NCBI GenBank assembly: GCA_002709405.1
Contig: PAQV01000035.1
Span: 30,922-94,921 of the forward strand
Reading direction: 5' to 3'
Length of the DNA: 64,000 nt
From: Paracoccaceae bacterium
GTDB lineage: Bacteria; Pseudomonadota; Alphaproteobacteria; Rhodobacterales; Rhodobacteraceae
Under the pieces are notes generated by a model. That model saw only the letters and a list, made by a program, of their open reading frames with translations. It searched no databases and was not told the origin of the DNA. The translations under genes were made by a program, and so were the position numbers. Shown piece by piece: positions 43,383-52,508 of the stretch (its first letter is position 1; each line of letters opens with the position of its first letter).

Positions 43383-44139
43383 AGGCAGGTTTAACAGAAG
43401 CTGTGACGTAGTTTACGGATAGGTCCCGATCAGACAGCGACCAGGACCAGAGGAGCGGGTTGAAGACGAACCCTTTGCGATCGACCGGGTGCATCCCTGA
43501 CTGAGACAAAAGTTCGAACAACTCATCTGGCGTGATGAACTTGGACCATTCGTGGGTCCCCTTGGGCAACCAGCGCATGACGTGTTCGGCGCCCACAATA
43601 GCCATCAAGTAGCTTTTCGGATTCCGGTTGAGCGTCGAGCATAGCTGGATACCGCCCGCTTTTAGAAGCTGGCGGCAAGCGGTCAGATAGGCCAGTGGGT
43701 CGGCCACGTGCTCGACGACTTCCATGTTCAACACGGCATCGAACTCTTCTCCGTCTGCGGCAAGGGCCTCGGCGGTGACGTGGCGATAGTCGATGTCCAG
43801 GCCCGATTGTTCGGCATGGATGCGGGCTACGGGAATGTTACGTGCGGCGGCGTCCGCCCCGACGACCTTTGCCCCGAGACGCGCCATGGGCTCGGACAGC
43901 AAGCCTCCTCCACACCCGATGTCCAAGATTCTGAGACCGGAAAAGGGGGCCGGGCCTGCCAGATCCCGTTCGAATTGGGCTGCTATCTGGGATGTAATAT
44001 AAGACAGCCGGCAGGGGTTGAGCATGTGCAGCGGCTTGAACTTGCCCTGGGGGTCCCACCACTCGGCTGCCATGGCTTCGAACTTGGCGATTTCCGCAGG
44101 ATCGACGGTCGTCTCCGAGGGTTGCATTCCTGTCTCCAT
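43381..44139 (-). CDS. ubiG: Ubiquinone biosynthesis O-methyltransferase
   Basis: 252 residues. SAM motif I is [21 protein letters not shown], preceded by the family N-terminus [31 protein letters not shown] and the membrane-binding insert region [15 protein letters not shown] are typical of UbiG/Coq3. It catalyses both O-methylations of the ubiquinone ring. The stop codon starts a dispersed element. It is divergent from pip by 37 bp. Confidence 0.96.
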   Translation of the reverse strand: METGMQPSETTVDPAEIAKFEAMAAEWWDPQGKFKPLHMLNPCRLSYITSQIAAQFERDLAGPAPFSGLRILDIGCGGGLLSEPMARLGAKVVGADAAARNIPVARIHAEQSGLDIDYRHVTAEALAADGEEFDAVLNMEVVEHVADPLAYLTACRQLLKAGGIQLCSTLNRNPKSYLMAIVGAEHVMRWLPKGTHEWSKFITPDELFELLSQSGMHPVDRKGFVFNPLLWSWSLSDRDLSVNYVTASVKPA

Positions 44140-44176
44140 ATGGTCTTGTGGTGCTACGATCTATATAAGGCGACAG

Positions 44177-45154
44177 ATGGACAGATCCGCCGATCAGAAG
44201 CGCGCCGTGCAGTATCTTTACCCGCCGATCGACCCGTTCGACCAGCGCATGATGGATGTGGGCGACGGCCACCAGTTATATGTCGAGCAGTGCGGCAATC
44301 CGACCGGGATTCCGGTCGTTGTACTGCATGGAGGCCCGGGGGGCGGATGCTCTCCTGCGATGCGGCGGTACTTCGATCCGAACGTGTACCGGGTCGTCCT
44401 GTTTGACCAGCGAGGGTGCGGCCGGTCCCGGCCTCATGCGGCCGTCACCAACAACACCACCTGGCACCTGGTGGCGGACATCGAAAAGATTCGCGATGCC
44501 CTGGGTATCGACCGCTGGATCGTCTTTGGCGGCAGCTGGGGGGCTACCCTGTCGTTGATCTATGCGCAGACGCACCCCGATGCGGCGCGTTACCTCGTGC
44601 TGCGGGGTGTCTTCCTGATGACGCAGGCAGAGCTTGACTGGTTTTACGGCGGCGGCGCGGGCCGCTTTTGGCCGGAAACCTGGGACCGGTTCGTGTCGGT
44701 CATCCCCGAGGATGAACGCGGCAACCTGATCGAGGCCTATCACAAGAGGCTCTTTTCGGGCGATCTGTCGACCGAAACCCGGTATGGCCGGGCGTGGTCG
44801 TCCTGGGAAAACGCTTTGGCCACGATACATTCGACGGGGATGTCAGGGGAAAGCCCTGGGGATTATGCCCGCGCCTTCGCCCGGCTGGAAAACCACTATT
44901 TCATGAATGCCGGTTTCCTGGAGTTCGACGGACAGATCCTGGCCCAGATGGACCGGATTGCCCAGATACCGGGTGTCATCGTGCAAGGCCGCTATGACAT
45001 GATCTGCCCGCCGGTTTCGGCCCATGCCCTGTCCGAGGCCTGGCCGGCCGGTGAACTTCGCATGGTGCGCAATGCCGGACATGCTCTGAGCGAGCCGGGC
45101 ATCAGCGCCGAACTGGTGCGTGTTACGGACATGATTGCCGAGGCCGAAGCATGA
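44177..45154 (+). CDS. pip: Prolyl aminopeptidase (proline iminopeptidase), S33 family
   Basis: 325 residues from ATG 44177; the longer frame enters ubiG antisense. Oxyanion motif VLHGGPGGGCSP, nucleophile Ser120 in FGGSWGATLSLIYA, QGRYDMICPP with the catalytic Asp, and NAGHALSEPG with the catalytic His. The segment PEDERGNLIEAYHKRLFSG is in the Pip-specific cap. It removes N-terminal proline in the cytoplasm. It overlaps the short solute-binding gene by ATGA. Confidence 0.95.
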   Translation: MDRSADQKRAVQYLYPPIDPFDQRMMDVGDGHQLYVEQCGNPTGIPVVVLHGGPGGGCSPAMRRYFDPNVYRVVLFDQRGCGRSRPHAAVTNNTTWHLVADIEKIRDALGIDRWIVFGGSWGATLSLIYAQTHPDAARYLVLRGVFLMTQAELDWFYGGGAGRFWPETWDRFVSVIPEDERGNLIEAYHKRLFSGDLSTETRYGRAWSSWENALATIHSTGMSGESPGDYARAFARLENHYFMNAGFLEFDGQILAQMDRIAQIPGVIVQGRYDMICPPVSAHALSEAWPAGELRMVRNAGHALSEPGISAELVRVTDMIAEAEA

Positions 45155-45939
45155 AGCGGCTGGACCGGCGGGCCCTTTTCGCTTCGGGTGCAGCAGCGGC
45201 CTTGCTGGCGGCCTCCGGCCTGTCTGCAGACACGCTTCCGCGCCGTGGTGGGCGGCTTAGAATTGCCGCGGCAGATGGCGAGGGGGTCATGGCCGTTGCC
45301 CGCGGGGCGGTCTTCGAGACCCTGACAGAGGTCGGGCCCGGCGGGCTTTTGCGCGGAGAACTGGCAACCGGTTGGCATGGCAGCGCAGATGCCCGGCACT
45401 GGCAGATCGACCTCCGCCCCGACGCGGTCTTCCATGACGGCCGCCCGTTTACGGCCCGGGATGCGTCGGCGACGCTCATGTCCCGGACCAGCCCCGTGCG
45501 CAGCCGAATTGATGTGGTCCGGACGACGCGCGGCGCTCTCGAAGTCACGTTGAAGGCGGGGGATCCGGATTTTCCCTACCGGCTGGCAGATCCGGACTTG
45601 TCCATCGCGCCGGCCGACGTGGACAGTTCAAACATGGACGCCTGGGCAGGGACCGGGCTCTACCGGGTGGTCACCGCCCGGAACGGCCGGCAGTACCTGG
45701 GTCGCCGCGTTGATGCTCATTGGAAAGATGGAGAAGCGGGCTGGATCGATACGATCGAGGTTTTGGCGATAACCGACCCGGACGTGCGTCTTGAGGCGCT
45801 GCGTGATGGACATGTCGATGTTATCGAGGATGCCGACGGCCTAGTTTGCGCCGATCATGTCGGCCAACCTCGCGTCATTTCGGATCGCGGTCGCCTGGAT
45901 GATGGCCGTATCGCAGAGCGGTGGTGGATCGCTGGATAA
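45151..45939 (+). CDS. Short exported solute-binding-like protein (SBP_bac_5 N-lobe only)
   Basis: 262 residues with a Tat-like start MKRLDRRALFASGAAA. The mature part resembles the N-terminal half of peptide/opine-binding proteins of ABC transporters (ELATGWHGSADARHWQIDLR, DAVFHDGRPFTARDA, then WAGTGLYRVV and the pattern RLEALRDGHVDV). Those proteins are normally about 500 residues; the second lobe is absent. The gene has no permease partners nearby and is coupled to pip. It may be a stable single-lobe protein or a decayed gene. Confidence 0.7.
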   Translation: MKRLDRRALFASGAAAALLAASGLSADTLPRRGGRLRIAAADGEGVMAVARGAVFETLTEVGPGGLLRGELATGWHGSADARHWQIDLRPDAVFHDGRPFTARDASATLMSRTSPVRSRIDVVRTTRGALEVTLKAGDPDFPYRLADPDLSIAPADVDSSNMDAWAGTGLYRVVTARNGRQYLGRRVDAHWKDGEAGWIDTIEVLAITDPDVRLEALRDGHVDVIEDADGLVCADHVGQPRVISDRGRLDDGRIAERWWIAG

Positions 45940-45941
45940 GT

Positions 45942-46006
45942 GGGGGCTCTGCCCCCGTCCTCGTAAACGAGGACTCCCCCGGGGTATTTAACAAAGAGAA
46001 AGAAGC
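45942..46006 (+). repeat. Dispersed intergenic element, plus-strand copy after the short solute-binding gene
   Basis: Hairpin GGGGGC-TCT-GCCCCC (45942-45956), hairpin GTCCTCG-TAAA-CGAGGAC (45957-45974), TCCCCC, then GGGGTATTTAACAAAGAGAA and AGAAGC. It starts two bases after the stop. Hairpin 2 is identical to that at 43258 although the genes are unrelated, strong evidence for a copied element. Confidence 0.88.
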
Positions 46007-46062
46007 AGCAGGATCGCGAGGCTTCGATCATCGAGTCGGGCCGACAGGAGGACCAGACTGCT

Positions 46063-46087
46063 GCTTCTTTCTCTTTCAAAATACCCC
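46063..46087 (-). repeat. Dispersed intergenic element core, minus-strand copy upstream of rimP
   Basis: On the minus strand GGGGTATTTTGAAAGAGAAA continues into GAAGC. With the plus copy it forms a perfect 18-bp inverted repeat (45993-46010 and 46059-46076; AAAGAGAAAGAAGCAGCA) around 48 bases. No minus-strand gene ends here, so a simple terminator role does not explain it. The rest of 45940-46255 holds the rimP promoter and no further gene. Confidence 0.8.
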
Positions 46088-46136
46088 GGCCCGAACCGCA
46101 GAGCTTGCCGCCCGTTCGGGTAAGGGCGAATCGGGG

Positions 46137-46165
46137 TTGCGAAATATCATGTTCGGGCGTATACG
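46137..46165 (+). promoter_or_regulatory. Predicted promoter for rimP-nusA-ylxR-infB
   Basis: TTGCGA (46137-46142) and TATACG (46160-46165) are separated by exactly 17 bp. Transcription would start near 46172, leaving an 84-base leader. Four of six positions match in each box. It fits because it is the only promoter-like pair before the operon. Called by eye. Confidence 0.45.
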
Positions 46166-46255
46166 CCTCTCCAACAGCGGCGCGCCGGGCTCTGGTTCCG
46201 AAGCACCACCGGGATTTTCGACGGGCCGCGCGCCCGTTTTTTCGTTCTGGACCGC

Positions 46256-46879
46256 ATGATAAACACACTCATCGCCAAAGCAGCCATCGATCGTCGCCTG
46301 GCCGAGATCATCACTCCGGTGATCGAGGACCTTGGCTTCGAGCTTGTGCGCGTCCGGCTGATGTCCGGCAAGACCACCACGTTGCAGATTATGGCGGACA
46401 AGCCCGATGGCGGCATCGAGGTGGATGATTGCGCCGAGATCTCCAATGCCGTGAGCGCCGTGCTGGATGTCGAGGACCCGATCCTGGATGCCTATGCCCT
46501 AGAGGTGTCGAGCCCGGGCATTGCCCGGCCGCTGACCCGCCTCAAGGATTTCGACATGTTCGAAGGGTATGAAGCCAAGATCGAGACGACCGAGCTGATC
46601 GATGGCCGGCGCCGCTTCAAGGGCGTTCTGGTAGGGATCGAGGACGACGATGTCCTGATCAACCTGCCCGGACCTGACGGCGAGGACATGACCATCGGCC
46701 TGCAGTTCGACTGGCTCAGCGATGCCAAGCTGGTTCTGACGGACGAGCTGATCAAGGAAATGCTGCGCCAGCGCAAGGCGGCGGGCGTTCTGAACGAGGA
46801 CGCCTTTGACGAAATAGAGACCGAAGGGTCCGCCGAGACTTCCAACGGGACCTCAAACGACACCGAGGAGAAGAGCTGA
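46256..46879 (+). CDS. rimP: Ribosome maturation factor RimP
   Basis: 207 residues, longer than the usual 150-160 because of an acidic C-terminal tail (about 175-207). The N-terminal [17 protein letters not shown] and [10 protein letters not shown] with the [18 protein letters not shown] region are diagnostic. The C-terminal SH3-like domain includes [13 protein letters not shown]. It assists 30S assembly. It leads the rimP-nusA-ylxR-infB operon, a widely conserved order. Confidence 0.95.
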   Translation: MINTLIAKAAIDRRLAEIITPVIEDLGFELVRVRLMSGKTTTLQIMADKPDGGIEVDDCAEISNAVSAVLDVEDPILDAYALEVSSPGIARPLTRLKDFDMFEGYEAKIETTELIDGRRRFKGVLVGIEDDDVLINLPGPDGEDMTIGLQFDWLSDAKLVLTDELIKEMLRQRKAAGVLNEDAFDEIETEGSAETSNGTSNDTEEKS

Positions 46880-46880
46880 G

Positions 46881-48530
46881 ATGGCCATTACATCCGCAAA
46901 CCAGCTTGAACTGTTGCAAACCGCCGAAGCGGTTGCCCGCGAGAAGATGATCGACCCCGGTCTCGTGGTCGAGGCCATGGAAGAAAGCCTCGCCCGGGCC
47001 GCCAAGAGCCGCTACGGCTCGGAAATGGACATTCGCGTGTCGATCGACAGGCGGACCGGCAAGGCCACCTTTACCCGCGTCCGCACCGTGGTCGAGGACG
47101 AGGAGCTGGAAAACTACCAGGCCGAGATGACCGTTGAACAGGCCAAGCAATACATGGCCGATCCGGAAGTCGGCCAGCAGTTCATCGAGGAAGTCCCGCC
47201 GGTGGAACTGGGTCGGATCGCCGCGCAATCGGCCAAGCAGGTCATCCTGCAGAAGGTGCGTGAAGCGGAACGCGACCGCCAGTATGAAGAATTCAAGGAC
47301 CGCGCCGGCACCATCATCAACGGCCTCGTCAAGCGCGAGGAATACGGCAACGTCATCGTCGACGTGGGCGCGGGCGAAGCGATCCTGCGCCGCAACGAGA
47401 AGATCGGCCGCGAAAGCTATCGCCCGAACGATCGTATCCGCGTCTACATCAAGGACGTGCGTCGCGAACCGCGCGGGCCCCAGATCTTCCTGTCGCGCAC
47501 CGCGCCGGAATTCATGGCCGAGCTCTTCAAGATGGAAGTGCCGGAAATCTACGACGGCGTGATCGAGATCAAGGCCGTTGCCCGCGACCCGGGCTCGCGC
47601 GCCAAGATCGCCGTGATTTCCTATGACAATTCGATCGACCCGGTCGGTGCCTGTGTCGGTATGCGCGGCAGCCGCGTTCAGGCCGTGGTGAACGAACTGC
47701 AGGGCGAAAAGATCGACATCATCCCGTGGAACGAGGACCAGGCGACCTTCCTGGTGAACGCTCTGCAACCGGCCGAAGTGTCGAAGGTCGTCTTCGACGA
47801 GGAAGCCGGCAAGATTGAGGTCGTCGTGCCCGAAGAACAGCTGAGCCTGGCCATCGGCCGGCGTGGCCAGAACGTGCGCCTGGCGTCGCAGCTGACGAAT
47901 CTCGACATCGACATCATGACCGAGGCCGAGGAATCGGCGCGCCGCCAGAAGGAATTCGAAGAGCGGACCCAGCTGTTTGTCGATACCCTGGACCTGGACG
48001 AATTCTTTGCCCAGCTGCTGGTGTCGGAAGGGTTCACCAACCTTGAAGAAGTCGCCTATGTCGAACTGGACGAACTGCTGGTGATCGACGGGGTGGACGA
48101 AAGCACCGCCGACGAACTGCAGGCCCGGGCCCGTGATTACCTGGAAGCCCAGGCCAAGGCGGCGCTTGAAAACGCCCGCGCGCTGGGCGTCGAGGAAAGC
48201 CTGGTTGAATTCGACGGCCTGACACCCCAAATGATCGAGGCACTGGCCAAGGACGGGGTGAAGACCCTGGAAGATTTCGCGACCTGCGCGGATTGGGAAC
48301 TGGCTGGCGGCTGGACCACCGAGAACGGCGAGCGGATCAAGGACGACGGCATCCTCGAGCCCTTCGATGTCAGCCTTGAAGAGGCGCAGCACCTGGTTAT
48401 GACCGCGCGTGTCCTTCTGGGCTGGGTCGATCCGGCCGAATTGGAAGCGGACGAGGAAGACGAAGAGGACCTGGAAGAGGCCGGTACCTCGGACGAGGGT
48501 GACGCCGAAGCCTCGGAGGCCGGGGCCTGA
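46881..48530 (+). CDS. nusA: Transcription elongation/antitermination factor NusA
   Basis: 549 residues. An N-terminal RNA polymerase-binding domain is followed by an S1 domain (about 135-200; KREEYGNVIVDVGAGEAIL), KH1 and KH2 domains (DPVGACVGMRGSRVQAVVNEL; IGRRGQNVRLASQLT) and two C-terminal helix-hairpin-helix AR repeats, ending in a very acidic tail. It modulates pausing, termination and rRNA antitermination. It starts one base after rimP. Confidence 0.97.
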   Translation: MAITSANQLELLQTAEAVAREKMIDPGLVVEAMEESLARAAKSRYGSEMDIRVSIDRRTGKATFTRVRTVVEDEELENYQAEMTVEQAKQYMADPEVGQQFIEEVPPVELGRIAAQSAKQVILQKVREAERDRQYEEFKDRAGTIINGLVKREEYGNVIVDVGAGEAILRRNEKIGRESYRPNDRIRVYIKDVRREPRGPQIFLSRTAPEFMAELFKMEVPEIYDGVIEIKAVARDPGSRAKIAVISYDNSIDPVGACVGMRGSRVQAVVNELQGEKIDIIPWNEDQATFLVNALQPAEVSKVVFDEEAGKIEVVVPEEQLSLAIGRRGQNVRLASQLTNLDIDIMTEAEESARRQKEFEERTQLFVDTLDLDEFFAQLLVSEGFTNLEEVAYVELDELLVIDGVDESTADELQARARDYLEAQAKAALENARALGVEESLVEFDGLTPQMIEALAKDGVKTLEDFATCADWELAGGWTTENGERIKDDGILEPFDVSLEEAQHLVMTARVLLGWVDPAELEADEEDEEDLEEAGTSDEGDAEASEAGA

Positions 48531-48555
48531 TCCCAGGCCCCGAAGGGCTGACGAC

Positions 48556-49176
48556 ATGAGTCGCGGAGGCGCCTCGAAGGATCGCACGGGTCCCCCCGAT
48601 CGGAAGTGCATCGCCACCGGCGAAGCGCAGCCGAAGACGGGGCTCGTGCGGTTTGTGTTGGGTCCGGACGCCACGGTGTGGCCGGACGTAATGGAGAAAT
48701 TGCCCGGGCGCGGCGCCTGGGTGTCGGCGGACCGGGCAGCGATTGACCTGGCGGTGAAGAAAAAGCTCTTTGCCCGCGCGTTCAAGGCCCAGGTTCGGGC
48801 GCCGGACGATCTGGCCGACCAGGTCGAGGCGCAGGTTTTGCGGCGGCTGGTCGAACTGATCAGCCTGGCCCGCAAGTCGGGCGCGGCCGTGGCCGGGTAC
48901 GAGAAGGTGAAGGACTGGCTTGCCAGGGAAGAGGCCCGGGTGCTGATCCAGGCCAGCGACGGCTCGGAACGTGGCAAGTCCAAACTGAGCACGCCGCACT
49001 ATGGAACCTACGTCGGATGGCTGACCGCAGATGAATTGGGTCAGGCCTTCGGACGTCAAAGCGTGATACATGCGGCGGTCGCCTCTGGTGGACTCAGCCA
49101 ACGTGTTGTAGAGGAAGCGCAGCGTCTAAAAGGCATGCGTGTGACGGACGGCGATACGCGCCGTCGGGAAGGATAA
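48556..49176 (+). CDS. ylxR: YlxR (DUF448) RNA-binding protein fused to an L7Ae-like domain
   Basis: 206 residues. The N-terminal YlxR domain has [19 protein letters not shown] and LPGRGAWVS, diagnostic of DUF448. The C-terminal half ([28 protein letters not shown]) resembles the YlxQ/L7Ae ribosomal-protein fold, so one protein combines YlxR and YlxQ, as usual in alphaproteobacteria. ATG 48556 is chosen because the frame upstream overlaps nusA. Confidence 0.9.
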   Translation: MSRGGASKDRTGPPDRKCIATGEAQPKTGLVRFVLGPDATVWPDVMEKLPGRGAWVSADRAAIDLAVKKKLFARAFKAQVRAPDDLADQVEAQVLRRLVELISLARKSGAAVAGYEKVKDWLAREEARVLIQASDGSERGKSKLSTPHYGTYVGWLTADELGQAFGRQSVIHAAVASGGLSQRVVEEAQRLKGMRVTDGDTRRREG

Positions 49177-49184
49177 GAAGCTTA

Positions 49185-51689
49185 ATGAGCGATACTGACG
49201 GCAAGAAGACCTTGGGTGTACGTGGTGGCGGGTCCCGTCCGGGGAACGTGAAGCAAAGCTTCAGCCATGGGCGCACCAAGAATGTCGTGGTGGAAACCAA
49301 GCGCAAGCGCGTGGTCGTTCCCAAGCCCGGCCAGGGCAAGGGCGGCGGCGCAGGCTCTGTGTCCGGGGATCCGTCGCGTCGTCCTGCCGGGATCTCTGAT
49401 GCGGAAATGGCCCGCCGGCTGAAAGCCGTGCAGGCGGCCAAGGCGCGTGAGGCCGATGAACGGGCCGCACGTGAAGCCGAGGAAAAGGCCCGCGCCGAAG
49501 AGCGCGAGCGCCGCCGGGCCGAGGCAGAACAGAAAGAGCGCGAACAGCGCGAGGCCGAAGAGAAAGCCCGTGCAAAGGCGGAAGAGGAAGAGCGCAAGCG
49601 CGCCGAGGAAGCGGAAGCTGCCAAGCGTGCAGCGGCCGAAGCCGCGGCCTCTGCTGCGAAACCCGCCGAAAAACAAGCAGATAGCCGAGGGCCGTCGGCC
49701 AAGGCCGCGCCCGCTGGCGATGCCGGTCCGCGCAAGCAGGACCGCGAGCGCGATGCGCGCCAGCCACGTGGCAAGGGCCGCGACGACAACCGCCGGTCCG
49801 GAAAACTGACCCTGAACCAAGCGCTTTCGGGCGGCGAAGGTGGCCGCCAGCGGTCCATGGCCGCGATGAAGCGCAAGCAGGAACGCGCCCGCCAGAAGGC
49901 CATGGGTGGCCCGGTCGAACGGGAAAAGGTGGTCCGCGAGGTCCAATTGCCCGAGGCGATCGTGGTGTCGGAACTGGCCAACCGGATGGCCGAACGGGTC
50001 GGTGAAGTGGTCAAGTCGCTCATGCAGATGGGCATGATGGTGACCCAGAACCAGACGATCGACGCCGACACAGCCGAACTGATCATCGAGGAATTCGGCC
50101 ACAAGGTCGTCCGTGTTTCGGATGCCGACGTGGAACAGGTGATCGAACAGACCGAGGACAAGGAAGAAGACCTGAAGTCCCGTCCGCCCGTGATCACGAT
50201 CATGGGTCACGTCGACCACGGCAAGACTTCGCTGCTCGATGCGATTCGCGACGCCAAGGTTGTCGCCGGCGAAGCCGGGGGAATCACCCAGCACATCGGC
50301 GCCTACCAGGTGAAAACCGAAAGCGGTGCGGTGCTGAGCTTCCTCGACACGCCCGGCCACGCGGCCTTTACCTCGATGCGGTCGCGCGGGGCCCAGGTGA
50401 CGGACATCGTCGTCCTGGTGGTTGCGGCCGATGACGCCGTGATGCCGCAGACGATCGAGGCGATCAACCACGCCAAGGCGGCCAAGGTCCCGATGATCGT
50501 GGCGATCAACAAGTGCGACAAGCCGGATGCGAACCCCCAGAAGGTCCGCACCGATCTGCTGCAGCATGAAGTGATCGTCGAAGATCTGTCGGGCGACGTG
50601 CAGGATGTCGAGGTCTCGGCCATGACCGGCCAAGGTCTGGACGAGCTGCTGGAAGCCATCGCGCTTCAGGCCGAGATCCTGGAACTGAAGGCCAATCCGG
50701 ATCGTCCGGCGCAGGGCGCGGTCATCGAAGCCAAGCTCGACGTGGGCCGTGGCCCGGTTGCCACCGTTCTGGTCCAGACCGGGACGCTCAAGCAGGGCGA
50801 TATCTTCGTCGTGGGCGAGCAGTTCGGTAAGGTTCGCGCGATGGAGAACGACCAGGGCAAGCGCGTCAAGGAAGCCGGCCCGTCGGTGCCCGTCGAGGTG
50901 CTGGGTCTGAACGGTACGCCAGAGGCCGGCGACGTCCTGAACGTCGTCGCGACCGAAGCGCAAGCCCGTGAAATCGCCGAGTACCGTAGCGAAAAGGCCA
51001 AGGAAAAGCGCGCCGCTGCCGGTGCCGCGACGACCCTGGAACAGCTGCTGGCGAAGGCCAAGGAAGACGAGAACGTCTCGGAAATGCCGATCCTGGTGAA
51101 GGCCGACGTGCAGGGCTCTGCCGAGGCCATCGTTCAGGCGATGGAAAAGATCGGCAACGACGAGGTCCGCGTGCGCGTGCTGCACTCGGGTGTGGGCGCG
51201 ATCACGGAAACCGACGTTGGCCTGGCCGAAGCGTCTGGCGCTCCGATCATGGGCTTCAACGTCCGGGCCAACGCGCCCGCCCGCAACAGCGCCAACCAGA
51301 AGGGCGTCGAGATCCGGTATTATTCGGTGATCTACGACCTTGTGGACGACGTGAAGGCGGCGGCGAGTGGTCTGTTGTCGAACGAGATCCGCGAGAACTT
51401 CATCGGCTATGCCGAGATCAAGGAGGTCTTCAAGGTCTCTGGGGTCGGCAAGGTCGCAGGCTGCCTGGTGACCGAGGGCGTTGCCCGCCGGTCGGCCGGT
51501 GTGCGCCTGCTGCGTGACAACGTGGTGATCCACGAAGGCACGCTGAAGACGCTCAAGCGCTTCAAGGACGAAGTCGCCGAGGTCCAGTCGGGCCAGGAAT
51601 GCGGTATGGCCTTCGAGAACTATGACGATGTCCGCCCGGCGGATGTCATCGAAATCTTCGAACGGGAAGAGGTGACGCGGACGCTTTAA
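49185..51689 (+). CDS. infB: Translation initiation factor IF-2
   Basis: 834 residues. The first 200 residues are a highly charged coiled-coil region with alternating Ala-Glu-Lys-Arg runs, typical of alphaproteobacterial IF-2. The GTPase G1 motif is GHVDHGKT at about residues 341-348, followed by [12 protein letters not shown] (G3) and NKCDKPD (G4). Domains II, III and IV follow and end in [18 protein letters not shown]. It recruits initiator tRNA. It ends the operon, with a strong terminator 54 bp downstream. Confidence 0.98.
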   Translation: MSDTDGKKTLGVRGGGSRPGNVKQSFSHGRTKNVVVETKRKRVVVPKPGQGKGGGAGSVSGDPSRRPAGISDAEMARRLKAVQAAKAREADERAAREAEEKARAEERERRRAEAEQKEREQREAEEKARAKAEEEERKRAEEAEAAKRAAAEAAASAAKPAEKQADSRGPSAKAAPAGDAGPRKQDRERDARQPRGKGRDDNRRSGKLTLNQALSGGEGGRQRSMAAMKRKQERARQKAMGGPVEREKVVREVQLPEAIVVSELANRMAERVGEVVKSLMQMGMMVTQNQTIDADTAELIIEEFGHKVVRVSDADVEQVIEQTEDKEEDLKSRPPVITIMGHVDHGKTSLLDAIRDAKVVAGEAGGITQHIGAYQVKTESGAVLSFLDTPGHAAFTSMRSRGAQVTDIVVLVVAADDAVMPQTIEAINHAKAAKVPMIVAINKCDKPDANPQKVRTDLLQHEVIVEDLSGDVQDVEVSAMTGQGLDELLEAIALQAEILELKANPDRPAQGAVIEAKLDVGRGPVATVLVQTGTLKQGDIFVVGEQFGKVRAMENDQGKRVKEAGPSVPVEVLGLNGTPEAGDVLNVVATEAQAREIAEYRSEKAKEKRAAAGAATTLEQLLAKAKEDENVSEMPILVKADVQGSAEAIVQAMEKIGNDEVRVRVLHSGVGAITETDVGLAEASGAPIMGFNVRANAPARNSANQKGVEIRYYSVIYDLVDDVKAAASGLLSNEIRENFIGYAEIKEVFKVSGVGKVAGCLVTEGVARRSAGVRLLRDNVVIHEGTLKTLKRFKDEVAEVQSGQECGMAFENYDDVRPADVIEIFEREEVTRTL

Positions 51690-51707
51690 CGTCTGCGCCC
51701 CACCCTT

Positions 51708-51731
51708 GGGGGCTGCGGCCCCCGGGGAATA
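51708..51731 (+). repeat. Degenerate copy of the dispersed element after infB
   Basis: GGGGGC-TGCG-GCCCCC (51708-51723) is followed by GGGGAATA, close to the GCCCCC...GGGGTATT junction of the other copies, but the second hairpin and the purine tail are absent. It may be an independent hairpin instead. Confidence 0.35.
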
Positions 51732-51742
51732 CCGGACCAAAT

Positions 51743-51776
51743 AAAAAGAGCACGGGCCGAAACCCGTGCTCTTTTT
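51743..51776 (+). terminator. Strong bidirectional terminator after infB
   Basis: AAAAAGAGCACGGG (51743-51756) pairs exactly with CCCGTGCTCTTTTT (51763-51776) around CCGAAA. The A-tract and T-tract allow termination in both directions, ending infB and the convergent small ORF at 51804. Confidence 0.95.
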
Positions 51777-51803
51777 CATGTGCTCTTGTGCTGTTTCGGA
51801 GGC

Positions 51804-51938
51804 TTAGGCGGCGGTGCCGACCGGGCGACCGGCGTACACGGTCTGACCGACTTTCACGGCGATTCGGCCATCCGGAAACGTGCGGACAAAGGTCCCCTGA
51901 ACGGAAACACAGGTCCCAACTGTGATCGTACGAAGCAT
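51804..51938 (-). CDS. Unannotated 44-residue protein
   Basis: 44 residues read on the minus strand: MLRTITVGTCVSVQGTF, then VRTFPDGRIAVKV and GQTVYAGRPVGTAA. A compact beta-rich pattern with a central DGRIAVKVG turn is suggested. The composition is protein-like, the frame ends next to a strong terminator, and its upstream region holds a perfect palindrome. I recall similar 40-50 residue proteins from Rhodobacterales but cannot name a family. Ribosome site is weak (GGGA). Confidence 0.6.
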   Translation of the reverse strand: MLRTITVGTCVSVQGTFVRTFPDGRIAVKVGQTVYAGRPVGTAA

Positions 51939-51983
51939 GTCTCGTCTCATCCCTTGGTGTTTACACAACCTTCATACACCAAA

Positions 51984-51997
51984 TTTCGTTAACGAAA
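51984..51997. promoter_or_regulatory. Perfect 14-bp palindrome upstream of the 44-residue ORF
   Basis: TTTCGTTAACGAAA reads the same on both strands and lies 46 bp upstream of the minus-strand start. TTGGTGT (51954-51960) and ACACCAA (51976-51982) make a second inverted repeat beside it. The 51939-52109 stretch is AT-rich for this genome and otherwise empty. An operator is likely; the regulator is unknown. Confidence 0.45.
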
Positions 51998-52109
51998 CAT
52001 TCACAAAGTGCATGAGAAATCGCAGAAATTTTGTTTCTTTGCGGACATTTTGGGCAAATCCTGTCTTAAGGAGAGAAAATTCCCTACGAAAGGATGAATT
52101 GACAATTTG

Positions 52110-52508
52110 TCACAACCAGTCCCGGAGGATCGGGATCAGGGGAACGTCTGCTTTGGGCATGGGATAGTCCGACAGCGATTCGGCACGGACCCATTTCAAA
52201 GCCTGATTCTCCTTGCCCTGGACGATGCCCTCCCACTTTCGGCAGGCGAACAAGGGCATGAGAAGGTGGAAATCGTCATAGCTGTGGCTGGCGAAGGTCA
52301 GGGGCGCCAGGCAAGACGCCCAGGTCTCGATGCCCAGCTCCTCGTGCAGTTCGCGGATCAGCGCCGCTTCGGGCGTTTCGCCCGGTTCCACCTTGCCTCC
52401 GGGAAATTCCCACAGGCCGGCCATGGACTTGCCTTCCGGGCGTTGCGCCAGAAGCACGCGGCCATCGACGTCGATCAACGCGACGGCCGAGACAAGGACC
52501 ATCTTCAC
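52110..52508 (-). CDS. mutT: MutT, 8-oxo-dGTP diphosphatase
   Basis: 132 residues. Nudix box GGKVEPGETPEAALIRELHE continues into ELGI, with WEFPGGKVEPGE the MutT form. GTG at 52508 overlaps the argJ stop (GTGA); ATG 52502 is an alternative. It removes 8-oxo-dGTP. Its coupling to argJ is typical of Rhodobacterales. Confidence 0.93.
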   Translation of the reverse strand: MKMVLVSAVALIDVDGRVLLAQRPEGKSMAGLWEFPGGKVEPGETPEAALIRELHEELGIETWASCLAPLTFASHSYDDFHLLMPLFACRKWEGIVQGKENQALKWVRAESLSDYPMPKADVPLIPILRDWL

